A stretch of DNA of 64,000 bases from Acanthacorydalis orientalis. Lineage: Eukaryota > Arthropoda > Insecta > Megaloptera > Corydalidae. Shown one piece after another: positions 35,757-47,836 of the stretch (its first letter is position 1; the number at the start of each line of letters is the position of its first letter). The notes below the pieces were generated by a model. That model had not been told where the DNA came from. It worked only from the letters and a program-made list of their open reading frames with translations, and made no database searches. The translations under genes and the position numbers were made by a program. The DNA is taken from the NCBI GenBank assembly GCA_034766995.1, contig CM068313.1, forward strand, positions 37,884,996 through 37,948,995. The letters are read 5' to 3'.

Positions 35757-36160
35757 TGAGATATTAGTTGTTGTTTGTTTGATGCCAATTTACTAATTCA
35801 CGGTTTCTAGTTGGAGACTTTTAATATTACAAATGCTGCAGTCAAATCTTGATCAAGGCGATTTCTCACGTTCGATTTGATAAAATTCATCAACATAATA
35901 ATTGTTAGCAAAGATTCGTGACCCAAACATTGTCAAAATAGCGGTTGCTAATTTTTTCATTGACTTAAGTATGCCGGGAAGCGACTTCCACTTACTTAAA
36001 ATTACATTATTCAATAATGTCACGTCGCCGCACTCTTCAACATTTCGAAAAACAGGTTCTGTATTTAAATTTAGTTCCACAAATTTATTTTTTCACACTA
36101 AACTATTTTAAAATTCTACTAACTCCATTTCCAAATCTTCTAACCCAATCCAATTGAATA
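35757..36160 (-). pseudogene. hAT-family transposase, C-terminal fragment
   Basis: On the minus strand IGLEDLEMELVEF (about 36150-36112) is followed by FVELNLNTEP. Then come WKSLPGILKSMKKLATAILT and MFGSRIFANNY, a frame shift, and MNFIKSNVRNRLDQDLTAAF and SKLASNKQQLIS. This is the C-terminal order of the hAT dimerisation region in the ZBED5/FAM200-like group: a PxxLQMELIDLQ-like block, then FPxLRxLAxxILTMFGS, then MNxxKSxxRNRLTDENL, then KPDIxKLxSxKQ. Expected CEQ residues are replaced and stops interrupt the end. No terminal repeats or 8-bp duplication could be located. Confidence 0.72.
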
Positions 36161-36556
36161 ATGATAATTAAAGATGTTCATACTTTATGCAATGTGGTAA
36201 ATTTAAAAACTACAAGGTGTTTCCTATTTACCTAAAATCTTTCAGAAAATATTTTTTTTCGTGTCATCAACAAGTGTTCTCGTGTCATAGGTTCGCATCC
36301 CTGACATGTAATTTAATATTATGTTTCTCGTTTATTTCCAAGCAATTTTTTTTCATTACTTTCCTTAGTAATTTAACAAAAGGATAATTATCAAAAAAGA
36401 AATCACATGCTTGTCAATACTATGCGATACGTATACCTAGTTTTTCTCATCGAAGTTGGGTTATCTTTATAAATTAAAAATTCTACATAATCGTATCTTA
36501 GTAATCAAGTTCATTTTCATCATTTATGTTTCATTACATTTGTACGAACATTTGTT

Positions 36557-36592
36557 TAATGGATTTTAAAACATTTGTTTTAAAATCCATTA
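36557..36592. repeat. perfect 17-bp inverted repeat, 2-bp spacer
   Basis: TAATGGATTTTAAAACA, TT, then TGTTTTAAAATCCATTA. Confidence 0.95.
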
Positions 36593-37223
36593 ATTATAAA
36601 AAAATCATCAAATTTAGTTCATCATATTTAAAAAAATATATTTATATGAAAAGTACTGAAATTAATTCCCATCCGTTAAAACATGATTTATAAAAACAGT
36701 GAAAGAATAAAATGCAAGGTTTGTATTTTATATTATAAAAATATAAATGTTATTTTATACGTTTTTTTCTCGACGAGTATCATTTAACAGGTAATAGCTA
36801 CTTGCTAGTAGGTGCATTCAGAAGCAGTTGTGATTCCGGAATTTTTCTTTGAAACACGTTCTTGGTTTATATTACTACGCTATGCTATATATGTTGTATA
36901 TCAATGTTGAGTTTGATTTATTTTTAACTTGATACCGAATAAGATACCTATTTATGTGTACAACATGATCATATTTTTACACAGGGGAGTATTAATAAAA
37001 TTTATGAATATATTTCAATAGAAATATTTTTTTAATATATGAAAATATAAAATTAAATTATAAAAACACGTAATAACAGATTGATTAATTTTAAATACCA
37101 TAAACTGGCCATAATAATGTAAACATTTTAAATACTACAGATTTTTATCAAGATAGTAGTTGTTTTAATTATAGTATTTTGCTACAACTAAGTATTAAAA
37201 ATAAAATTTGAGAGTTCGAAATA
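36593..37223. other. AT-rich spacer
   Basis: Nothing recognised. Confidence 0.6.
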
Positions 37224-37780
37224 TCAGGTTGGTAGAAAAATAATTGCGGTTTATGATCTTCAAATTCATATACATTAACAGATTTTTTGATTTTCCCAGC
37301 TGTTTAATTTCTCCAGAACTGTTGGATGACTAACGCCTAATTTTGTGCATGCTCTCGAATTTCTGTGCGTGGTTCTGATTCAACTAGCGACTTGGGTTAG
37401 TCGTTATGAACGGAAGGAGGACGCCCGCGACCTTCTTCGTCTTCAAAACTCTCGTCCCTAGCACAAAGTTTTTGGAACCATCATTGCACCGTACGTTCCT
37501 TAACAGTACCCACACCAAAAGCATAATATTAAGAGCAGCTTCTCCCGTTTTGAACTCATACGAAAAAATGACTCTTATTTACTTCTTTTCAATCTTTAAT
37601 TCAGTAGCCCAATTTGAAGTCAAATTATTAATAAGACCAAAGTCGATGTTATCAAAATACTGACCGAAAAATGCACTTTAAAATAATATTAACATGAACA
37701 CAATGAAATTACACTCGTTAAAAAAATTAAGGTTAGAATTCAGAAAACAAAAACCACAATTACTTTCTTTCCAACTTCAA
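37224..37780 (-). mobile_element. deleted Hsmar1-like mariner, about 557 bp
   Basis: The plus-strand left edge CAGGTTGGTAGAAAAATAAT (after TA at 37222-37223) is the element's 3' end. The right edge ACTTTCTTTCCAACTTCAA before TA (37781-37782) is its 5' end. Read on the minus strand it keeps the transposase N-terminus (SYEFKTGEAA, then VRCNDGSKNF and neighbours across frame shifts) and the KLGVSHPTVLEKL helix. It then jumps to the 3' end through the AATGTATATGAATTTGA junction shared with 30875 and 54380. The plus-strand 85-codon frame is a shadow. Confidence 0.85.
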
Positions 37781-37782
37781 TA

Positions 37783-39218
37783 CATAATTAGAACGTATAG
37801 GGTTTCTACTGAAATACAAATTCATACAACTTTTCGTACTTTCGCTTTAACTATAATAAAACTTGTCGATGTGGAAAAATTAGGTGGATTTCATTCAAAT
37901 TAAACTATAATTTAGATTACAGAACTAAAAACAGCCCAATATATGAAAATCAAATTGAATAAATAAAAAATAATTCAATTCAAAGTATGTTTATACCTGA
38001 AGAAGGCTACTAAGACTTATGTGGACTGACATCTGTTGATGTCCATTAATTATGGCCTGCCTCATAGTTCTTAGGTATCCATAATATATCTATAAATATT
38101 AATTTCATAAAGACATGTCTCGTCAATGTCTTATGATTCATCCAGTTCGTCGACTGAATCTTTTTATAGTAAAATACTTAACAACACATTTATAAACAGT
38201 AAGTTTTTATTCTATCAGATACACTAATATCATGTGTCTTTTTCACATAGTTAAAACTGGTCGTCAATATTTTAAGTATTTTCAATATTTTCTTGTCTGG
38301 TCTCTGACCTTTCTAACTTCCTTGAATACAATCTGAAAGTTTTTCTACTCAAATCTTTCAGTCAAAATTGCTTCCTGCGTCCTGTGAGAGTTTGTCCAGC
38401 AATTACACAACGTCTTTTGTTCCTCAATGTATTGGACAAGTTGAATGTAGCAATCTTTATATTCGATTGTTATTTTTTTGTCTTGTATAGTTTTTCTCTC
38501 GCGCTTTTCTTTAACACTAACATAGCATTAATCAGAAAATTGTGCGTAAATTTTTTTTTACAAATAATAATGATATTCTAATCCATGACCTGTACACTGT
38601 TATTGCAGTAACGTCCGCCTTTCTTAGAACTATTTAATAACTTTCTTTATATCATTATTCTATACGTTCATTAGCCTCTTTTTATATTTTTTATACTTCT
38701 AGGTTTCTAGTCAGAAATCTTTATTACTTTTCAATTGTCACTTATTCTTAAAGCATATTCCATTAATTTTCATTCATATTCGTAACTGTTCTTGTATCTG
38801 TTCTTATTTCTGTTTATTGTCGTCACCTATTTTGCCCTTATTTCTGTTTATTTTTTCATATCATTTCTTGGTATTCTAAAATACATTTCTATATGCTTTT
38901 ATGTGTTGCAGAAAAATAATTAATTATTTTTATGTTCACTACCAACGTTTTACTTTAATAAGGGCGATAAAATATATTGAAAGAACAATTTTTTTCAGAC
39001 AAACGATAATATTATACTTATAAAAATACCAATTTTATAAATGAATATCGAAGGTTTTAGTAAATACTAGAATAAAATTTTTATATTTTGTTTTTGTATC
39101 GTTTATTAGAAAGTTTATTAATTTATAATTGGATTATTTTGACTTTTAAGAAATCGTTTATGTATTAACATTTTGAAGGAAGTAGAGTATTTGATCGAGA
39201 AATGACGTATACATTAAT
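37783..39218. other. AT-rich spacer
   Basis: Pyrimidine-rich plus strand from 38380 to 38900 with a direct repeat CTTATTTCTGTTTATT at about 38803 and 38837. No coding homology recognised. Confidence 0.5.
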
Positions 39219-39220
39219 TA

Positions 39221-40506
39221 TTAATTTGATGCAAAAATAATTGCGGTTTTTATCATTTTAAGTTTGGCGCTGATTTTTCTAGTTATCGTTATCTTTTGTT
39301 ATAGTCAAGTGATACATCATTGTAAACAATGAAATTAACACTAATGATTTCAGCTTACGTCTATTGTTTTCATTCTTTAGTATTGTTGAATAACATGTCA
39401 TAAATTAGTCGTGGAAAAAAGCAAATTCGCGCGATTTTGTTGTATGAGTTTAAATTGGGACATAAAGCAACAGAAACTGCTCGAAATATCAAATTTGTTT
39501 TTGGCGAAGAGTCAACTAGTAAACGTACAGCTTAACACTGGTTCCAAAAATTTCGTAATGGAAACGAAAGCCTTGATAATGAGGAGGGTTGTTGACGTCC
39601 TTCAGCTATAGACAATAATAATTTTAGAAACTTTATTGAAGCAGACCCACGTAAAACAACTCGAAAGGTGGCAGAAGAACTCAATGTTTATCATTCAACT
39701 GTTGTTCGACATTTGAGCCTAATTAGAAAAATAAAAAAGTTGGATAAATGGATGCCGTTTGAACTAAACGAACATCAAGTAATTAAGTGATACAAAGTCT
39801 GCTCTGCGCTTTTTTTGTGTAACAAAAATGATCCCTTTCTTGATTGCATTGTCACTTGTGATGAAAAGTGAATTCTTTACAACGATCGGAAATGTCCATC
39901 ACAGTGAATATACCGAGGAGAAATAACAAAACAGTTTCCTAAACCGAAGCTTCATGGAAAAAATATAATGGTCACTGTTTGGTGGTCTACAAGCGGCATC
40001 ATTCACTATAACTTCTTAAATCTTGATGAAACAATAACAGCAGAACAATATTGTCAAGGAATTCAAAAAATGAATGAGAAGTTACATCGTTTACGGTCAG
40101 TATCAGTAAATCGAAGAGGACCAATTCTTCTTCATGACAACGTCCGATCACACGTCTCACAAATGGTTTTAAAAAAATTAAATTAACTGGGTTATGAAAC
40201 CTTACCTCGCTCATCTTAATCTCCAGACCTTCCTCCGACAGATTATTATTTTTTTAAACATTTGAGTAATTTATTATAAGATAAGGTTTTCAAAGATCAA
40301 GCATCATCTCAAAGCGCTTTCGATGAATTCGTTAGTTCCAGGAGTTCAGAATTCTATCTTCTAGGAACAAACAAACTTGTTTCCCGTTGGGAGAAATGTG
40401 TGCAGGCGAATGGTCTTTATTTTGATTCATAAATATATTTTTTAATTGATATATGCGTTTTTATACTCAATATGTAAAAATCGCAATTATTTTTGCACCA
40501 ACCTAA
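39221..40506 (+). mobile_element. mariner, full length, Hsmar1-like termini (copy M2)
   Basis: The left end is TTAATTTGATGCAAAAATAA after TA (39219-39220). The right end is ATTTTTGCACCAACCTAA before TA (40507-40508). At 1286 bp it is the sister of M1 (15122-16432). Confidence 0.93.
39395..40432 (+). pseudogene. mariner transposase (broken), copy M2
   Basis: ATG at 39395 is followed two codons later by a stop. The body spans 346 codon-equivalents, the normal mariner length. GKKQIRAILLYEFKLGHKAT, then ETARNIKFVFGEESTSKRTA and HWFQKFRNGNESLDNEEG form the first DNA-binding unit. VAEELNVYHSTVVRHLSLI is the second. The first catalytic Asp is kept but Trp is a stop (TCDEK, stop, ILYNDRK). The second is kept in LLHDNVRSHVSQMVLKKLN and the third in SPDLPPTDYYFF, although in a shifted frame. 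It ends CVQANGLYFDS at 40430-40432. It is less damaged at the catalytic sites than M1. Confidence 0.88.
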
Positions 40507-40522
40507 TAACTCAAGAACAGTT

Positions 40523-40579
40523 CATATATATATATATATATATAAGCATATGTATGTTTGCATGTATGTATATATATAT

Positions 40580-40629
<50 letters not shown>

Positions 40630-40650
40630 GTATATGTGAGTGTATGTGTA
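40523..40650. repeat. compound (TA)/(CA)n microsatellite
   Basis: Alternating TA, TATG and CACA runs just downstream of mariner M2. Confidence 0.93.
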
Positions 40651-41039
40651 TGCACACTTGCATCTTCGTAAAATATTTGGCTTATGGTTTATAATTCATA
40701 AAAATATGTGTAGTAAATCACAAGGCAGAGATAGAGAGAATAGATATATAACAAAAGCAACCGAAATTCGATGGATATGAAATATTCATAAGAACAAATG
40801 ATTTGTACATTACTTTAAACGTTACTCCCTACTTTAAATCATTCATGTACTGAAAACAACAACAACTCAGTACCAGCAAAGAAAGAGAATAATTTCTCAA
40901 ATGCACAAGACATATAATAATGGATTCCTCGCATTGTTTCGTACGACAGACACTCGCTTGCCTACTTTTTAAGACAATGAAACAAATCTATTATTTTTCA
41001 TATACGATCTATTGTTAAAAAATGAATTCATTATTAACG
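40651..41039. other. AT-rich spacer
   Basis: Nothing recognised. Confidence 0.55.
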
Positions 41040-41340
41040 GACAGCGTTTTAGCGTCTAGACTCGTTACTCCTTAGTGCACAGCACTGCTGACTACACGTC
41101 GACGTGACGAGATTGTAAATTATATTTCGAATATTTAACACCTGTGTTCGCATTCGGATCACATTCCCAATTTATTGTGCGCTGGCGTATGCTATTTCGA
41201 TTGCAATTTTTGACTTTATAATGTTGCAACGTGCCGCCAATGTCTCAATTTTATTTTGTCGACTTGCATTCTGTTCTACCCCCGTTGATAGGGACTACAA
41301 TACTGTTGCTGAATTTTAATTCCTTTGATTGGTTCGAACA
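41040..41340. other. GC- and CpG-richer island
   Basis: It contains the 12-bp palindrome CACGTCGACGTG (41095-41106) and clustered CpGs. No continuous frame or recognisable protein. Could be a regulatory segment or an LTR-like relic; I cannot tell. Confidence 0.3.
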
Positions 41341-42540
41341 GGGTACATTTCTTATAGGCTTTCAGGACGAAATACGCACTGATTAATGTTTATTTTACAT
41401 TGTTATGCTGTTTGTACAATTATTTAATATACTTTTTGTGGATATCTATTTACCATCATTTATCTTCCATAGAATATAATTAAATATCTCGACATTTTTT
41501 TGTACGAACCACATTAATGAAAATTTCACAATTTGAATTAATTTTGATTTTTTCAGTAGTGAAAAATAATAATTGATTATTTGCTGACTCAGAACCATTT
41601 CTTAAATTATTTTGTAAAATATGTGTTCTATTTTGTAATTTTTATCATTTTATGTATAAAAAGAAAGATTTTGTCTATTAATACAAGAAATTTACATTTC
41701 ACAACGCTTGTTTACAAAACAAACATTGTATACATTCTGGAAGAAGTAAATATAAAAAAATGAATTCGAACAGCACATTTTTAATTTTACATTTTTATAC
41801 TTTTCCGAAAAAAATGTATATAAAAAATAGGTATGCAGTTGAGACAAACTTAACAAAAAAAACATGCAGTAATATTTTCAAATATATTATTGCAATTACT
41901 ATGTCTTTATTCCATAAATATTATTTTCAAGTGTCTTGAATTTAATAGAAATTCTTTGAAAAATTAAATGGAACTTAATTCATCGACAATGATATGAGGA
42001 TTTATTAAAATATTCAATTGATGGAATATTGTCTATTGTTATCTAAAGAGTTTAAGAAAAGGTATAAAATATATAAAAAATTTAAAAGGAGTTGGCATGA
42101 ATCGTTTTCTTGTAAACAACTTTTCTTTATCTACATTCATCTTGTTGTTTCTAATAAAAATATTTCTATAACTATAAAAACTTCATCTACTTACTACTAA
42201 ACCGGCCTAAAAAATTATGACTTACAAAAATAATCAGAAGAACAAATTAAAGAATTGTTAAAACATATTACAAGTATATAAAATATGTGTTTATATTGTA
42301 AGTTCATTAAACAGAGATCATGTTTTTAATATTGTGTATTACAATAAACATGTATTTCGGTACGCTGATCTTAAAACAAGTTTGTCATTTATTCAAACAC
42401 TACATATTGCTATATCAATTCTAATTAAGTTGATTATTTGACATTGCTAAATACTTGATTTCTAATGAAAATATATTTGTACTTAATTATATGCCTGTAC
42501 AAGAAGCATTAATCTTTTAAATATGAAATAAAATTGAAGT
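41341..42540. other. AT-rich spacer
   Basis: Two 60-codon frames (41581 and 42018) have AT-driven composition. No gene is called. Confidence 0.6.
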
Positions 42541-42559
42541 CTGTATATATATATATATA

Positions 42560-42760
42560 TATATCGAAATCAAAACAAATTTTATTGGTTTGAGTTCTTA
42601 TACAAAGCCGCATAGCTGTGCGTTGAATGATAATGAGAGTGGATTCCGGGATGTTGGCCTATGACTTTTTAGCCGATAATATTAAGGGAATGTAGGTTTA
42701 AGGTGCTGAGTGTTGTGTAAGCTTAGGATTTTGGAAATTTAGAAAAAAATTTCAAAAACT
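42560..42760 (-). mobile_element. retroposon-like 3' tail, copy 2
   Basis: The reverse complement has CATTCAACGCACAGC, then TATGCGGCTTTGTATAAG and CCAATAAAATT, with a TTTTGATTTCG tail next to a short TA tract at 42544-42566. It corresponds in order to 35340-35575. Confidence 0.58.
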
Positions 42761-42779
42761 GAAGAAGAGATTATGAATG

Positions 42780-42815
<36 letters not shown>

Positions 42816-42818
42816 AAG
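42780..42818. repeat. (TA)n(GA)n microsatellite
   Basis: TA run passing into AGAGAG. Confidence 0.93.
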
Positions 42819-43890
42819 AGAAGAGTTCTAAAGGCAGCTAATCCTTGATTCATTTGAAATTTGGAATACAACTTTTTAGTGTTATATGAGTTCGTCACAT
42901 GGGTTTTATCGGCTACCAAAGTAATGAGTTTTCCGACAATAAATGGGAACATTTTAGCTCAGGCTAAATAACAATATGCAATTATTCTTACTGTATTAAA
43001 GAAAATTTGTGAGAAAAGTCCTCCATTTTAATACAATTACGTTATAGTCTTCTAACATATATCGAAGTTTCTCTGGATGAAAGATTTTGTATTTGAACAG
43101 AAAGAAAAAGAATTTTTATGTTCTTATAAATATTTAAACATTAGCCATTTATTTAATATTTTAATTAATCATTTTAGAATTATTTGAGAATTATTGATAG
43201 AAAAGCTCTATTATACACACTGAATGATTAATTGTTGTAATATTCACAATTTTTCGTATTTATCGGAAACTTTTTCATTAATAATTAAATCTTTTTCACT
43301 CTACATATGATATTTTATATTACATTTTATCATTAATTGAAATATATTCTAAATGGACTAAAATAAAAAAAAAATATGTCAATCAAGTATTCGTTACTGT
43401 ACGAGAGTTTTAAATTCAATTATGAAAACTTCACTAGAGTGCAACTAAAAAACTCTTTGAATGAAAATTATAGAATTGATTATATTATTGGACATAACTT
43501 TTCAGACACATAAATTTCTGAATAGGATTTCCATTGAATTGTATAATGCGTTTATACCTAAATTCAGAGAAATATTGCAAAATGTATGTGTTCGTTTCAG
43601 TTAAACTTTTCGTTATAAATAATAAGTTCATGGAACATCGGATGCATATTCACTCTGGAAACTAATTACAGTTGGCAAATCCGCATGTACACTATCGAGT
43701 TAACGAGTTTCGACAGAATTAAGCAGAGTATGTTTCTATGTATGCGCACTGGAATGCATTTATGCGGTAAATAAGATTATCGACGATTTATTGAATTAAT
43801 GGCGTGAACGGGGAAAGCAGTATGATGGGCTAAATTGTAATTACGTATGGGTATGTACATATGTACACAAACGTAAACACACCCAGACAC
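42819..43890. other. AT-rich spacer
   Basis: Slightly richer in GC from 43640 to 43860; no coding homology recognised. Confidence 0.55.
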
Positions 43891-43892
43891 AC

Positions 43893-43955
<63 letters not shown>

Positions 43956-43960
43956 CATAT
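43891..43960. repeat. (TA)n microsatellite with CA flank
   Basis: ACAGA then about 55 bp of TA, then a GTATATACATAT end. Both opposite-strand Tyr/Ile frames over it are artefacts. Confidence 0.95.
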
Positions 43961-44214
43961 TTGTGCACACATACATAAAAGCTTGCACAGACGTCCGATT
44001 TTATCATGTAGTAGAGAGATGTGGTTTTAATCTAATTTTTTTGTGCGAAACCATAATGCGGACAATTGGATTCATCTGTTTTAACATTCTTTGACACAGA
44101 AAACGTATGTTTATCAATTAAATTGGTAATTCGTATACGCTTTTTGGATTTTAATAAAAGTGTTTGTTATGAAATTAAAAAATGAAATTGTATATTTTAC
44201 ATTCATACACCTAT

Positions 44215-44216
<2 letters not shown>

Positions 44217-44275
<59 letters not shown>
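44217..44275. repeat. (TA)n microsatellite
   Basis: About 55 bp of TA. Confidence 0.95.
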
Positions 44276-44276
<1 letters not shown>

Positions 44277-44689
44277 TTTGCATAAAAATATTTAATTTAA
44301 TATAACAAACAGTACTATGTAAACATATAGTTCGCAACTAATATAATGGTCTGTGATTAGTAAATATTTTTTAAAAAAATTGAAACTTTTTATCTATAGA
44401 AAAAATAAAATATGTAACAATTTCAATAGTTCTGTTTTAATTTGATATCTATTTGATATTTAGTCAATTCAACAATGGTATCTATCTATATTAAAAAGTT
44501 ATCTATATTAAAAAGATACAGTCTTCATAAAATATGAAAAAATCTATTTGCATTATTTATACGACGTGCACCAGAGGAACGAGAAAATTTTAAAACGCAA
44601 TAATTAAATGTATTTTTATTTTTACATAATTTTTTTAACATCTTCTTGTTGGTATATCGAAAGATTTTATTTTTTAAAATAACGCTTGA

Positions 44690-45425
44690 TGGATGAACAC
44701 CATTTAAGCTCACTCATTCCTGTAATCTCATTCGGAAATTTTCCATTACAACATACATTACATTTTAAAATGTCTGGCGGAATCCTCGCAGTTGTTTTTT
44801 GGCTTTTTAATTTAAGTTCAGGGATAGTGTGTGTACACCTTGCTCTTTAAATGACCCCAAAGAAAATAATCACATGTCGTCAAATCTGGGGATTTTGATG
44901 GTCAAAAAACATTCCAATTTTTAGAAATTATATGGTTCGGAAAGAGCGCTCTTACAGCAGACATAGTCACTCCAGCGGTATAACTTGTTGCTCCATCTTG
45001 CTGGAACCATGTAATTTGTAGAAATCGAATTAATTCTTGTGTCAGAAATATAATCATGTTATACAGCAACTATAACACGGTCAACAATTTTCTGGTGTTT
45101 CTCTGGACCCTTAATTCTTCAAATTTGATGTAAAATCAGTTACCTCAAACTTCTGAATCCACAAGTTGAAAGCATGAGAGATTGATATCTGTTCACAACG
45201 CGGAATGTTATAATGATTACTAAATAACCGTTTTACAGTTGATGCAGATACACCATTTTTGTAAAATGATTTTACAACGAAAACTCGATGTACACCGAAC
45301 CATTTCTCTATATTTTCTAAATGGTCATGAATAACTAACAATATATCACTTAAATTTACTCTCTTACTGTAACGGTAAGTGAATAAGCCTGCTTTTAAAA
45401 TTACCCGCTTCACTGGTGCACCCGT
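44690..45425 (-). pseudogene. mariner-superfamily transposase with DUF4817-type helix-turn-helix (deleted)
   Basis: On the minus strand HRVFVVKSFYKNGVSASTVK, then LFSNHYNIPR and FNLWIQKFEVTD (about 45290-45140) match the N-terminal helix-turn-helix usually annotated DUF4817. A deletion follows. The core resumes at 45020 with ITWFQQDGATSYTAGVTMSA, then VRALFPNHIISKNWNVF, a stop, and SPDLTTCDYFLWGHLKSKVY, ending near 44700. FQQDGAT and SPDLTxCD carry the second and third catalytic Asp, with 41 residues between them, so this is not the 34-spaced mariner type. The first Asp region is deleted. No terminal repeats were identified. Confidence 0.78.
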
Positions 45426-45737
45426 TAATAAATAACTCTGAATCAGTACAAAATTATTTTAAGCAAAGAAGAAATTATTCGAGAATTAAAATTTCCATGG
45501 AATAACTGAAGTAAATACATATTTAAATACTCATCGGATATAAGATATAAATAAATCATTAAATATAAATTGATATCATACATATAACAATATTAAATAC
45601 ATACTCTAAGTAGTAATAAATACAATAAAGTTCCGTTACAATGAACTTTATAACTAAGAAATACTAAAAACTGCATTTAAGATCTAATTTAAGACTCAGA
45701 TGTGAAAATTTAAATGATTTTATCTGGGAAAAAACCG
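45426..45737. other. spacer between two transposase relics
   Basis: AT-rich; may include unrecognised ends of either element. Confidence 0.5.
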
Positions 45738-46534
45738 TTCTCCGAGCTCTCGATGACTATTTAGGTATGAATAAAGTCAGTGCAAGGTGAGTATCCAAAC
45801 TTCTTTCGGCCGTTTAGCGTCAGCGTCAAGTAACTTGCACACGTTTATTTTTAGAGGTCTATGAGTCAAATTTAAATGCACTAATCGAGTCCATTGTAAT
45901 AAGGGATGAAACAATAGTTCTTTACTGTAATCCACTGTCTAAAAAAGAATTCATGGAATAACGGCGAGCAAGTGAGCCTTCCCTAAGAGAAGCTAGTGTG
46001 TCAATCCGCAGAAAAGATCGTGTCCACAATTTTTTGGAATCACAAGGGCATTTTATTAATAGATAATAAGATTTTAAGATTTAAGAAAGAAATTAAAATA
46101 GATAATAAGAAAATAAGATTTTAAGAAACGGAATACCATTGTTAATGATCCTTATTATGTAATATTTTTGAATAAATTGTACGATAATATTCGCGAAAAA
46201 CGGTGTAAAAAACTAACAAAAGGAGTGCGCTTGTTGCACGACAATGCACCAGTTCCAACCGCTACTGTTTCTCATGCCACTATTCGAGAGTGTGGCATCC
46301 AAGAACTCGATCAACTCCCTAACAGTCCAGACATGGCACTAGCGATTATTATTTTTTTGGTAATTTGAAAAAAAGATTTCGTGGTTAGAATCTTAATGAT
46401 AAAAATGAGCTGAAAACAACGGTAACTGACCACTTCAACAAGAAAACTGAAGATTATTTTTATGAGAGTATAAAATTGCTAATTAAACCCACCAAAAATA
46501 TATTGAAGATGAAGATGATTATATAGAAGAATAG
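45738..46534 (+). pseudogene. mariner transposase (N-terminus missing, broken)
   Basis: It begins inside the second helix-turn-helix (LDDYLGMNKVSARW). Then come EVYESNLNALIESIVIRDET, with the first Asp, and VLYCNPLSKKEFME. After a noisy stretch it reads DNIREKRCKKLTKGVRLLHD (second Asp), NAPVPTATVSHATIRECGIQ and ELDQLPNSPDMA. A one-base shift near 46332 moves SDYYFFGNLKKRFRG, with the third Asp, into another frame. Allowing for that shift the spacing fits DD34D. It ends at TAG 46532-46534. TAGGCCGAGAATATTTGG and GCCTCA before the TA tract at 46600 are probably the 3' terminal repeat. Confidence 0.8.
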
Positions 46535-46595
46535 TAAAATCTTGTTTTTTTATTTACATTCCTTCCTGTCTAGGCCGAGAATATTTGGCGTTAGC

Positions 46596-46599
<4 letters not shown>

Positions 46600-46634
<35 letters not shown>

Positions 46635-46640
46635 ATATAC
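46600..46640. repeat. (TA)n microsatellite at a mariner end
   Basis: TA run beginning where the preceding mariner 3' terminus ends. Confidence 0.93.
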
Positions 46641-47117
46641 ATAAGTTGTCTGTACAATACTGTGCGCATGGCTTGTATTATATTTTAATGTTTATGTATG
46701 TTAACGTCACATTTAATATGGTAAAATAATCATACATACAGTCTGAAAGAAAATCATATATAATTTCTGTTTCATAAGGAGAAACAGACGACTTGACCTT
46801 AATCGAAACATTAAACAGTTGAAATTATTTAAATGACTATGTGAGGTCAAACGTCTTAAAATTTATGCAGTAGCCAACACTGTTAAACGTATACATATAT
46901 TAAAATCGTATTCTGTAAGGATCTTGCATCGATCTTTTTAATGATGTTTACATTATGTTAAATTGAATATAAGTAGTATCCGTGTTTTATCATATTAAAT
47001 AAGTAAATAAACAGATTAAATGTATTGATGTAAATTACGAAAAGAATTTCTGTCTAAAGAGTTTAAAACAGCATATATTATTATAAGATATATATAAATA
47101 TATATATTTGTATACTC

Positions 47118-47150
<33 letters not shown>

Positions 47151-47699
47151 TTAGAAAAAAAAATTGTGGTTTACTTTGTGAAAAAAGATTTTTTATGTGA
47201 AAATATATACATCTGTTAAATTCTTATGTAAAAAAACAATTTTACTTAATAGAATGTTAGTGAATCTATCATAAATAATAAAAGTTATTAACCAAACTGA
47301 AAAGGACAATATTTCATTATAAATGCAATTACGGAAGTACAATTTGAGTATTGATTTAATAAACTACGTAAATGTTAAGAACGGAATAGTGACAACAGAA
47401 AATGAAGACATGTTCGTTGCTGTGAAACATAAGAGGTCATCGAAAACAACAACGAAGATGAAGAGGGCGATAAGTGTCTAGTTTAAGTGATCTGGTAAAG
47501 AAGAGCAATATATTTTGAAATTTCAGCCGTATTTGACTGAAATAGCACACAGAGCCAAAATTTCAGTTCAGTAAGTCATCGAAATATTCGAGTAGTATAT
47601 TTTACATCAATTTCTATATTATTATCTATATATCAATTTTCAGAATCTATGTATTAATTTTCAGAATGCTGTTTAAAAATTATGATTATTAATTAAATG
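46641..47699. other. AT-rich spacer
   Basis: TA tract at about 47121-47152. A short frame with Lys-rich text near 47395-47480 has no recognisable homology. Confidence 0.55.
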
Positions 47700-47733
47700 T
47701 TTTTTTCCGTTCTTTAATTATTTTCTTTCTTAG

Positions 47734-47795
<62 letters not shown>

Positions 47796-47836
47796 TATTT
47801 GAACTAAGAAAGAAACTAATTAAAAGAATGAAAAAA
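47700..47836. repeat. 37-bp inverted repeat with a (TA)n loop
   Basis: The left arm ends TTTCTTTCTTAGTTCA (about 47736). The right arm begins TGAACTAAGAAAGAAA (about 47800). Outer parts pair with few mismatches. The loop is about 60 bp of TA and ACATATA. Confidence 0.92.

Noticed and set aside
36285..36300. GGTTCGCATCC, similar to a tRNA B box
   Set aside because: The flanking bases do not form a T-arm stem and no D-arm or anticodon arm fits upstream.
37406..37663. 85-codon plus frame inside the mariner at 37224
   Set aside because: Antisense shadow of the transposase N-terminus, which reads on the minus strand.
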